Shown here: in pieces, positions 10,412-20,236 of the stretch
How positions within the stretch are numbered: the stretch's first letter is position 1
How the letters are laid out: each line of letters opens with the position of its first letter
Origin: Orobanche coerulescens
Lineage: Eukaryota; Streptophyta; Magnoliopsida; Lamiales; Orobanchaceae
Length of the DNA stretch: 64,000 bases
NCBI GenBank assembly: GCA_033398695.1
Contig: CM065814.1
Coordinates: 78,944,358 to 79,008,357 of the forward strand
Direction: 5' to 3'
Position numbers and translations under genes: made by a program
The notes under the pieces: model-generated
Database searches by the model: none
What the model saw: the letters and a program-made list of their open reading frames with translations, nothing else
Told to the model about the DNA's origin: nothing

Positions 10412-12124
10412 GAGGTCATTGTTTCCGTATATACGATTATTTGTGCATTTTGAATGCTTTTGGATGATGATTATGATTTAGAATCATATTTGGAATAATC
10501 GTAGATTTTAAATTGTTCGTTATAGCATCACGTTTTTGGAAACGGGCCGAAAAACGAAGAAACGGGGCTGCCGGCAGTGGTCTTTGGCGACCTTGCTGGT
10601 ACTGCCGGTTTGCGAGCATGCTCGCCATGTCTCGCCGCACCGCCGAGAGGCGGCCGATGCCTGCCGATCGGGACTCGGCCAGCCGCTAAGCATGGCTCGG
10701 CCAGCACCCTCGGGTTTTTGGCCCGATTTTGAATCGCCATGGCCGGGCCTAAAACCGGATTGTCCGGGACTCCGTTTTAAGTTTATATTTCGTTGTAATT
10801 ATTTCCCAAAATTTAAATTGGACTTTAATTTGATTAATATTTGGAATATTTTTTGTGTTAAGGGAAATAAATTAAACGAGAATATTATTTTGGCCGGATT
10901 ACTTCGAACGAATTAAAATGGCAATTATTAGTATTAATTGTATTAATACCATTAAAATTGAATAGATTAATTTTATATTGATTGGATTAATATATTAATT
11001 GATTATTTAATTTTAATGCCACTTTATATTAATTGGATTAATATAGTAGAAATTGAATAGATTAATTTATAGATTAATTAGATTAATTTATATTAATATT
11101 AATTGTTTAATTTCGTTGCCATTACATGTTGTATGGAATCCTTATGTGATGGTGATATAGCTCGTGGACTTAGTTTTTGATTTGTTCGATTCGATTGGGT
11201 TGTAAAGGCCGTTTTGATCCTATTTATATTTACTAGAAAAACTTGTATAGGATGCAATTTTTCAATGATGTAATTATTATTTTGGGTATGAAGAAGACCG
11301 AAGACAACCGACCGAGAAGACGAAGAATCGAAGACTGTTTTTTTATTTATTGGGTCATTCGCTTGGCCCAGTACTTAGGAATTAGGTCCATGAGCTATAT
11401 GTTGGTAGTAACTAGGTTACTGTTTTCTATTTTTCATTTTGAATGATTGACGAACCAACAAACGCGCGTATAATTGAATTAATGTGCAAAGTGTAACATT
11501 AATCGCGAAATTCTCCCGACTACAAACAGACTAAGTTTGAAAAAGGTTACGAGGTTTCCTACCCTCCATCAAACTCGTAGAAAATTGATACCCGAGCTGG
11601 TGTGCTATGCTTCCGAGTTATCGGGGTAGTACATTTGGTAGAGGTTGAAAAATTCTTGAGTGCATTAGATGCCTTCGGTTGGTGATAAATTTCGCCCCTA
11701 GAAACCTGATAGGTTGCCGGGTGAGATTCAATAGTCAAACTGATAGACGTTGATGGTCAACAACTTAGATAGTCTGGATTGCCAAGAAACCTGATAGGTT
11801 GAGAGCATGAAGACTAGGGGTAAAAGAAGATCAAATCATCCGTTAGACGGGTTGGTGTTAGACACCACTTTACAGAAATTGATTGGCAAGAAACCTGATA
11901 GGTTGCGTCTGTTAAAATTTGTAAAGAACTTGATCACCACTAAGAAGTCGATCTAACCATGATTTCCGGATTATAACACGGGAGTGTATAATTCCGATAA
12001 AATTAGTGGGAGCCGAGACAAGAATTATACAAGCCCTTAAATTCTATACTCAGTCATAATTAAACAAGTCACTAATTTAATCTTGTCTAAATCTTTGCAG
12101 AAAACGAAATTGAATCTCTCTAAA
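10412..12124 (+). other. Element B 5' leader, non-coding
   Basis: About 1.7 kb between PBS and gag with no conserved protein. 10540-10790 is GC-rich and gives chance open frames on both strands. 10910-11110 is a run of degenerate ATTAATTGGATTAATAT repeats. 11700-11905 holds three hairpin repeats listed separately. A long leader of this kind would carry packaging and dimerisation signals (inference). Confidence 0.7.
11700..11905 (+). repeat. Three AGAAACCTGATAGGTTG hairpin repeats
   Basis: Identical 17-base units lie at 11700-11716, 11785-11801 and 11889-11905. Each can fold as AACCT-GAT-AGGTT, a five-base stem with a three-base loop. They lie 220-425 bases upstream of the gag start, where RNA packaging signals are usually found. 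Confidence 0.7.
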
Positions 12125-13089
12125 ATGGCTAAAAACCCACTTGCAATACTACTTGAAAAGAATCTCCTAACTGGCCCCAACTTTGTTGACTGGTTGCGGA
12201 ATCTGATGATTGTACTCAGTATGGAGTCTCTGGGATACGTCTTGGAGGCGGACATTCCACCGACTCCAATCCGGACTAGGGGTAATCAGGAAGACATTAA
12301 CGTCCATGAAAAAATGGGTCAAGGATGACGTGCTAGTCCGTGGCTTTATGATGGGCTCAATGACTAATGAGCTGTAGAGAGCGCACGAGAAAATTACTTC
12401 TGCTAGGAAGATTCTCGCACACTTGACCGAACTTTATGGAGAGCACAGTAGGACTGCTAGATATGAGATATCGAAGCAGTTGTTCAGTGCTAGGATGAAA
12501 GAAGGGGAGAAAGTGGGAGACCACGTCCTCAAGATGATCTCTATGATTGAGAGGCTCGAGGTGCTTAACTTTAATATGGATTTATCCCTTCAAATTGATC
12601 TCATCCTTCAATCTCTCCCTAACTCTTTCACGCAGTTTGAATGAATTTCAACTGTAATGAAATTACATGCACATTAGCTGGGCTAATGAATAAACTGGTG
12701 ACGGCGCAGTCTAACATGAAGACTAAACCGAGAGAGGCTGCTCTTGTGATTTCTTCTGGGCCTAGGAGGTCCAAGAACAAGAAGAAAAAGACCTACGAGC
12801 AGTACAAACCCAAGAAAGGGGTGCAAAAAGGAAAGGGCAAGGCCCGAAAGGTTCAAAAGGTAGGCGGTCCAAAACCTACAGATAAATGCCTTGAATGCGG
12901 TGAGCTGGGCCACTGGCGAAGGACTTGTCCCAAGATTAATGGCGCATCAGGTATGGAACTTTTTGTTTTTGAAACTAATTGTTCCGCTCGTATATTCTCG
13001 CTTCATGGATTCTCGGATTCGTGCCACTTCTCACATTTGTACTATGAATCGGGATCGGAACGAAGTAGAAAACTTGAAGTCGGGAAATA
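12125..13089 (+). pseudogene. Element B gag, frameshifted
   Basis: The start is ATG 12125 (MAKNPLAILLEKNLLTGPNF), matching the conserved copia Gag opening in which a LxGxNFxxW segment follows. The frame changes near 12310, has a stop near 12375, and changes again near 12640. The C-terminal part is lysine-rich and carries one zinc knuckle, CLECGELGHWRRTC (about 12888-12930). The protease active site that should follow is scrambled (DSRIRATSHIC near 13010 in another frame). Gag would form the particle; this copy cannot make a full-length protein. Confidence 0.88.
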
Positions 13090-14339
13090 ATGAACACTGT
13101 TGGAAGCGGACAAAGTGTCGAGGCAACCGATATTGGATCAATCCTTCTGGGTTTAGAATCCGGTTTTATTTTGACATTAGATGAAGTACTTGTTTTGCCC
13201 AAGGGGCATAAAAACATTGTATCCATTCCAGTCTTGGACCGGAAAGGATTTTGTTTCTTCATTGGCAATGGCAGTTGTAAAATTTATTTTCGAAATAAAT
13301 TGGTTGGAACAGCTACATTGTTGAATGGTTTATATCATCTGAACATGCAAAATAAAACAGCAGTGAACACTATAACTAGGAAATGTGGTAGGCAAGATAC
13401 TAATCAAGCTCTTAAATGGCACCTTAGACTTGGTCATGTTGGTCAGACCAAGGTTCATAAAATGGAGAAATATGGACTTTTAAGTCCATTGGGTGTAGAA
13501 TCCTATCCAACTTGTGAATCTTGCCTTAGAGGCAAAATGACTAAGTTCCCCTTCACAGGGACTTTTGAAAGGGCTGCCGATAAACTTGGATTGGTGCATA
13601 CCAATGTTTGTGGTGCTTTAGAAGTAGCCCGAGACGGATATCAATATTTCATAACGTTCACAGATGTTCATACTAGGTATGGATTGTGTACTTAATGAAA
13701 CATAAATCCGAAGCCTTTGCTAAATTCAAAGAATTTAAGGCCCTAGTTGAAAAACAAACTGGATGTCATATCAAAGCACTTCGGTCGGACCGAGGTGGCG
13801 AATATATGAGCACTGAGTTTGATGAGTTCCTTAAGGAATATGGAATAGTTTCACAATTCACGCCTCCAGGAACCCCACAGTTAAATGGTGTTTCAGAAAG
13901 GAGAAATCGGACTTTGTTGGACATGGTTCGCTCCATGTTAAATTATACTGATTTACCTATTTACCTGTGGGGGTATGCCTTACTAACCGCTGCCTATATC
14001 CTTAATAGATGTCATTCCAAATCCGTTCCTATCACTCCGCATGAGATGTGGAATGGTAAGAAACCAAGCCTTAATCACATAAGGATTTGGGGATATCCAG
14101 CCTATATGAAAAAGGCTAAGTTGGACAAAATGGAAGCGAGGTCCATCAAAGGACATTTCATTGGATACCCAGAGGACTCGATGGGTTATCTATTCTACAT
14201 GCCAGAAGACCATAGGGTCGTTGTGGCATTACAAGCGCACTTCCTTGAGGATGAATTCATTCAGGAAGGTGGCTCGGGTAGAAATATCTCTTTGGAAGAG
14301 CATAATGAAGGTCCTAAGGAGACATCTGATCAGGGATAA
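13090..14339 (+). pseudogene. Element B pol: pre-integrase and integrase
   Basis: The frame 13090-13695 carries the end of the protease region and the GAG-pre-integrase zinc-binding segment (WHLRLGHVGQTKVHKM, then CESCLRGKM), followed by the start of the integrase core (YQYFITFTDVHTRYG). A frameshift near 13690 moves into 13686-14339, which has RSDRGGEYMSTEFDEF, FTPPGTPQLNGVSERRNRTL and YLWGYALLTAAYILNR. The D,D(35)E acidic residues appear to be present (D of FTDVH, D of SDRGGEY, E of SERRNRT). It would insert cDNA into the genome. One frameshift disables it. Confidence 0.9.
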
Positions 14340-14387
14340 GGAACCGAACCTATTGTAAAACAAACTCTACTTCGAAGGTCTGATAAG

Positions 14388-15045
14388 GTGAATAAGCTTC
14401 AACGAGCCATTTATGGGCTGAAGCAAGCTTCTTGGAGTTGGAACCTTCGATTTGACGAAGCAGTCAAGGACTATGACTTCGTACGAAATGAGGAGGAACC
14501 GTGTGTTTACAAAAAGGTCAGTGGGAGCAACATTGCGTTCTTAGTACTATATGTAGATGATATTCTACTTATAGGAAATGACGTAGCAATGCTCAGCACT
14601 GTGAAAGCTTGGCTTTCTAAAACATTCTCCATGAAAGATTTGGGAGAAGCTTCCTATATTATAGGGATCCGTCTTTACAGAGATAGACCGCGAAGAATGA
14701 TAGGACTTTCCCAAGCCCTCTATATAGATAAAATCCTGAGAAGATTCAAGATGGATGAATCTAAAAGAGGGTTCCTTCCCATGCGACATGGAATTCATCT
14801 CACCACGAAAATGTGTCCTTAAAGTGAGGATGACAAGAGAGATGAGTAAGGTACCCTATGCCTCGACAGTGGGTAGCCTCATGTACGCTATGTTGTGAAT
14901 GAGACCGAACTTAGCCTACGCTGTGAGTATGGTAAGCCGATTTCAAGCAAACCCGGGTAGAGAACACTGGACTGCCGTAAAGAACATTCTTAAGTACTTA
15001 AGAAGAACTAGAGATTTGGTTCTTACTTACGGTGGTGGAGAACCG
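14388..15045 (+). pseudogene. Element B reverse transcriptase, N-terminus deleted
   Basis: After LRRSDK at about 14385 the sequence jumps directly to KLQRAIYGLKQASWSWN, so the N-terminal half of copia RT is missing. The catalytic LYVDDILLIGND box is present (about 14545-14580), followed by SKTFSMKDLGEASYIIGI and LAYAVSMVSRFQANPG. Stops occur at 14820 and near 14896. Sequence is cut at 15045 by gypsy element C; AACCG (15041-15045) recurs at 29134-29138, where the RNase H part resumes. Confidence 0.9.
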
Positions 15046-15367
15046 TGTAATATCCGCATTTTCTTTCCCTTGTATTTTTATTTCCGGTGTATTTTCTTCG
15101 ACTGTAGTAGCCCTCGTGTATCTTTCAGTGTATCTTTCCTGTCATCTATTGATCTAATTCTCATTGTTGTTGTGCGGAACTGCCGTTTCGGGGTTGCCGT
15201 GGATCCATTTCGTGTTATTGTTTCCCAAATATTGATTCCGATCACTTTTATTCTCTTTCCGGATCATTTTTATCATTTTGGGACCCAAAGGGGGGTTTGG
15301 GGCACAAGACAAGATGTGCGCGCGGCACACACATTTCTCCAGTTGTTGGTCGAGCGGACTGTACTGG

Positions 15368-15579
15368 GTGCCGCGGCACACCCATCCGGTGCCGCGGCAC
15401 ATTGCCGAGTCAGTGCCGCGGCACACCCGTCCGATGCCGTGGCACACTCATGTGACATCTGCGACCAAAACCCGATCAGACGGTGCCGCGGCACACGCAG
15501 CCGTGCCGCGGCACACCGCCGAACCACAGGGAGCGATTTTGGGCTTGTGCCGCGGCACACTTCGGCTGTGCCGCGGCAC
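15368..15579. repeat. GTGCCGCGGCAC palindrome array in C 5' LTR
   Basis: Seven perfect copies of the 12-base palindrome GTGCCGCGGCAC start at 15368, 15389, 15413, 15483, 15503, 15547 and 15568. One changed copy (ATGCCGTGGCAC) starts at 15434. Spacing is about 20-24 bases, with two longer gaps. Confidence 0.9.
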
Positions 15580-16234
15580 ACCATGCGGCCAACTGTATAA
15601 TCTTGTTCTTATTAGACGAGATCGGCCATTCCCCTCACTTCTTCACCTGCGCGCGAGAGAGAGAGGATTAAGAGGGAGAACTTCTCAATCATTCATCAAT
15701 TGGGGGTTGATTTTCATCATTCTCCTTCAGTTGTGAGGCCCGGATAATCAATCTAACGCGTGTTCTACGGATCATAGCACTTGAATCTCCAAAGGTAATA
15801 TCTCTTAGAACCATATTTTCGATTAATTTGGGGGTTTTGGGATTTTCTTCCGATTCGTTCCGTTTTGTTGGTGGATTCATGATGAATACGATTAATATTG
15901 TTAGTGTCTTTAGCTTTCCTACGGATTCATGGATATTTTGTGGGTTTTTACGGAATCGAGAGGGTTTGGTTGTGGTCCGCCCTCGTTGTTATTTTGGTAC
16001 GAATATACATGAATCGTAGGCGGGTTTCCGGGTGTATTCCATTTCCGTATTCGTCTAGAGTTGGTTGTGATTGTGTTATTCGAATCGTTAGGTTCATTTC
16101 CGCCGGTTCCTCGCGGTCGTGTTCGATTCTTCCCTTTCGTTCGTATCACCGTCTATTAACCGAGGCAAGTACCCTTATGAACTTACAATCTTAATGTATT
16201 AGTATTGCATGAGAATTGTGTGTGTGTGTATGCT

Positions 16235-16366
16235 CACTATGGGTTAGACCCGACGGGGTCTCGGTAGGGGTCCACGGAGGGGTGGATCCGCGAGCTTGCT
16301 TTTAACCACTATGGGTTAGATCCGACGGGGTCTCGGTAGGGGTCCACGGAGGGGTGGATCCACGGT
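16235..16366. repeat. 72-base tandem duplication in C LTR
   Basis: Two units begin CACTATGGGTTAGA(C/T)CCGA at 16235 and 16307, each followed by a GGTCTCGGTAGGGGTCCACGG segment. The same pair is present in the 3' LTR from about 28431. Confidence 0.85.
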
Positions 16367-16941
16367 TAATTGTGGTGCATTTTTACAAATGTGACTTGAT
16401 TATGGCATTTCCGGAAATGAGTGATTTGGAACTATGTTTTCTCGAATTGCATGCATTACTATATGTGTAAGATGTAAGTCGTTCATTTGGTTACTTGTAC
16501 TAGCGTAATTGCTAACCCCTCTGGGGACCCGTTTTGGGGAAATTCGTTTTATGAATTTCAGGTCAGGTTCATCGAGACGAGCGGGTAGTGGACCAGTATG
16601 CGGATGATGGCCGTGCGTGATGATTGTGCACGAATGGTGTCTTATTGCTTTCTATCTTTTTATCTTTTGTGGTCTTTAAACTAATAGAAGTACTCGAGTA
16701 CTTAAGAGTTTTTTTTACTTGTCAGGATTGTATTGTCGTTTGTTATGTTTGTGACGGATTATGGTGTTATGTTTGACCGGTTGAACCGGGTGGATTATTT
16801 TGTTGGGCGTCTTTATGACGAGGTATTTTTCTGTTGTTTCAGTGAGTCTATGAGTGTGATGCTTGTTCATCCTGGTGGGTCCCATATAGGGATTCACGAC
16901 ACTGTAATATACCTCGGATATCCTGGGGGTGTTACAGAAAA

Positions 16942-16953
16942 TGGTATCGAAGC
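16942..16953 (+). other. Element C primer-binding site
   Basis: TGGTATCGAAGC lies five bases after the LTR end. It is a two-mismatch version of the initiator-tRNA-Met complement seen intact in element E (62723-62734). The rest of 16937-17171 is a short leader without genes. Confidence 0.8.
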
Positions 16954-17114
16954 ACTAGGTTTATGGATACCTAGGCTTGTCGGTTTATTGGGTCTTGTTG
17001 TATTTTGCTTTGCACATCATCATCACGCTGCCATGATTCCGGTACTACCAGTGCCCGTAAGTTTCCCTTCCTCTGTTCCTTATATCCTCGTATCGTACCT
17101 TTGATTCTCGATTT

Positions 17115-19110
17115 GTGATTGTTCTTTTCTTGTACTTACCATCGTATGGCTTTTGCTACTTAATTAACTCCGATGGATCTTTGGAAGAGGTCGTGGTCGT
17201 GGTCGCGGTCGTGGTCGTGGACGCGGCCGGGGACGTGGGGCGGCCGGTGGCGGCCACATCGCGATCTTGGGAGCCGGCGACTGGCGACCGTCACAGTCAT
17301 GCTTCTTCTCAGGAGCGCGCCGACCTTGGTATTGCGGCTGTTATGCAACAAATGGTGAATCAAATGGCGGCGATAGCTCAGGCGGTTCAGAACCTGGATC
17401 CGGCCCATGCTAATCGGGGCGGAGCGGATCGTTGGCTTCAGGATGTCATCAAGATGCATCCTCCTCAGTTTTCGGGAGCTTCAGACCCGATCGGCTGGGA
17501 GGGGTGGATCAAGGAGATATCTAAGGTCTTCGTTGCCACTAACTGTCCCGAGGACCGTAAAGTCCCTATTTCTCAATACTTTCTCACAGGGGACGCTACG
17601 GATTGGTGGGAGGCCGTTGGGCCCAAAGACCATGTGGCTTCGTGGGCCGAATTTCAAGAATTGATGGAGACCGAATATTGCCCGTGGCTGGTCAGACAGG
17701 CTCGAGTACATGCTTTCTATGATGCTCAACCACGGGATATCCCCATATCTCAGGCTATTGCCGATTTTAACAAGGAACTGGGTTATGTAAAGACCCAAGT
17801 TGTCGAGGAGAGCGACAAAATTTTCCATTTTTCTAGGCGGATGAAACTGTCTATTCGGGACTATATGTCGGGGCTCGTCTGTACTACCTTGAAGGATTAC
17901 CAGAGTAGGGCCCTTGCTTATGATATGTCTGTTACGGCGAGTGAGGCGGCCCGCGAGAGCAAGAAGCAGAAGTCCACGGAATTTTTCGGCCACAAGGTGG
18001 AGGTCACAGAAATTCAGTCTGCTAACTTTTCACGGCGGTGGCCCACTCGATCTCTGGTTTCCCACAGGCGCCCAAAGGCCCCTTCTCGAGAGGTGAAGTG
18101 TTTTAACTGTGGCCAGCCAGGCCACATCAGTCGTAATTGTCCGAGTCCTTTGCTGACATGTAATCAGTGTGGCCATCCGGGCAACAAGGCGGCTTTCTGT
18201 GCTGAGAGGGAGAGAATCGTGGGTGCCCGAACTTCCATTCCAGTGCCTAGGGAACCAAGTGTGAATCAAGGATCGTTTGCTCCTCAATCTCCGCCGGGTG
18301 CTAGTCGGGGGAGAGGTCGGGGTCAGCCCTCTAAGGGGGGAGCTTCCAGCGTCGGCTCAGCCCACCCGCGTATCTATGAGATGCGGAGATCTGATGATCC
18401 AGCGGCTACCGTGGCGACAGGTACCGTTCATATTCTTTCTCATCCTGTCAGTGTGCTTTTCGATTATGGTGCTACGCATTCGTTCATATCTCTGGATTGT
18501 ATGCGCCGTTTGAGTCTCGACTGTTTGACGCCTTGTGAGCCCTTCATCGTTAAGCTTCCTAGCGGTGATCGGATCGTTGGTGATCAGGAGGTTCGAGACT
18601 GTTCTGTATTTATTTGTGAGAGGGCTTGGCCCTCTAATCTTATTGTTCTGGGTATTGAGGGTGAGGACTTAATTCTCGGGGATGATTGGCTCGAGCGTCA
18701 TGGTGCAATCATGAACTACCGCACGAGGATCATCACCATGTTAGCCGATGACGGCACCGAGCACTCTTTCGCCGGGCGAAAGAGGGGGAACCAGAAATTC
18801 GTTATTAACGCCTTGAAGGCGATGAGACTCCTGCGAAAGGGGTGTATTGGCTATTGGTGCTACGCCTTGAAAGCGGAGAGTGGTGGAGTCGAGCTTTTGT
18901 CAATTCCAATCGTTAATGAGTTTTCTGATGTATTTCCTGACGAGTTACTGGGATTACCACCGGATCGTGAGGTCGAGTTCGCTATAGAGTTAGAGCCGGG
19001 TGCAGCTCCTATTTCGAAGGCGCCCTATCGCATGGCACCTTCAGAGATGTCCGAGTTGAAGAAGCAGTTGATGAGCTTCTTGAGTCGGGGTACGTTCGAC
19101 CGAGCGCCTC
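17115..19110 (+). pseudogene. Element C gag-protease-RT N-terminus
   Basis: A long frame of nearly 700 codons. The first residues are in the wrong frame: the valine-rich run at 17190-17250 corresponds to a Gly-Arg repeat (FGRGRGRG) in another phase, so a small indel lies near 17255. Gag follows (PPQFSGASDPIGWEGWIKEI, ATDWWEAVGPKD), with knuckles CFNCGQPGHISRNC and CNQCGHPGNKAAFC, the second having Asn for His. The protease loop reads FDYGATHSF, with Tyr in place of Ser/Thr in the D-S/T-G triad, so it should be inactive. The RT start (FPDELLGLPPDREVEF) is lost by frameshift near 19080. Confidence 0.9.
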
Positions 19111-19140
19111 GCCTTGGGGCGCACCGGTCCTGTTTGTGCG

Positions 19141-20236
19141 GAAGAAGTGTGTATCGACTATCACAAACTAAACAAGGTGACCATCAAAAACAAGTATCCT
19201 TTGCCGAGAATTGATGACTTGTTCGATCAGTTGCAGGGAGCTGCGGTATTCTCGAAGATTGATTTGAAATCGGGGTACTACCAGCTCCGAGTGAGAGAGT
19301 CCGATGTGCCGAAAACAGCTTTTCGGACGAGATACGGACATTATGCGTTCGTAGTTATGCCTTTCGGGTTAACTAATGCGCCGGCGGTGTTCATGCAGTT
19401 GATGAACAAAGTCTTTATCGAGTATTTGGATAAGTGTGTCGTCGTCTTCATTGACGATATTCTTATTTATTGGAGGAACGAGGAAGAGCATGCCCATCAT
19501 TTGCGGATAGTGTTAGATATTTTGAGGACCAAGCAACTCTATGCGAAGTTCTCGAAATGTGAGTTCTGGCTGAAGGAAGTGATGTTTCTAGTCACGTGAT
19601 TTCAGCCGAGGGGGTTCGTGTAGATCCGCAGAAGATCGAGGCAGTGTTGGATTGGGCACCGCCCAAGAATGTGAGAGAGCTCCGTAGTTTCTTGGGTTTA
19701 GCTGGTTACTATCGTAGGTTCGTCGAGGGTTTCTCGAAACTAGCTCGGCCACTTACGCAGTTGCTCCAGAAATCCGAGAAGTTCGTCTGGAATGACGAGA
19801 GGCAGTCGAGTTTTGAGGAACTGAAGAAGCGTTTGACTTCAGCCCCGGTTTTGGCGTTGCCATGTGGCAACGAGGGTTTTGCCGTTTATAGCGATGCTTC
19901 GGGTCAGGGTCTTGGGTGCGTATTGATGCAGCACGGCAAGACCATTGCCTATGCATCGAGACAGTTGAGGCCGTATGAGCTGAACTACCCTACTCATGAT
20001 TTAGAGTTAGCGGCAGTCGTTTTTGCGCTAAAGATTTGGCGCCACTATCTTTTCGGCTCTGCATGTCAGATTTTTACTGATCATAAAAGTCTGAAATACA
20101 TATTTACTCAGCGGGAGTTAAATATGAGGCAGAGGAGGTGGTTAGAGCTGATTAAGGATTATGACCTCGAAATCCTTTATCATCCAGGCAAGGCGAACGT
20201 CGTGGCCGACGCCTTGAGTCGGAAACCGGTCGCATT
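19141..20236 (+). pseudogene. Element C reverse transcriptase and RNase H
   Basis: Resumes at [22 protein letters not shown] motifs are [35 protein letters not shown] and the catalytic FIDDILIY. A frameshift near 19590 (MFLVT* to [10 protein letters not shown]) leads to the thumb and RNase H region: [34 protein letters not shown] and TDHKSLKYI. It ends at [12 protein letters not shown], where element D is inserted after GCATT (20232-20236). RT copies element RNA into DNA; RNase H removes the RNA strand. Confidence 0.92.

Larger units (their letters stand above)
15046..16936 (+). repeat. Element C 5' LTR
   Basis: 1891 bases, TGTAATATCC...GGGTGTTACA. It contains the GTGCCGCGGCAC array (15368-15579), a 72-base tandem duplication (16235-16366) and many short chance open frames. 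It is very similar to 27259-29133 and, in its last ~100 bases, to the LTR of element E (62740 onward, opposite strand). Confidence 0.95.

Noticed and set aside
15368..15579. Regularly spaced palindromic repeats that look like a CRISPR array
   Set aside because: Units are only 12 bases, spacing is uneven, the repeats lie inside an LTR of a plant retrotransposon, and no cas genes are present.
17190..17255. Valine-rich or Trp-Ser-rich N-terminus in element C Gag
   Set aside because: Both are out-of-frame readings of the Gly-Arg repeat seen in frame in E and G.
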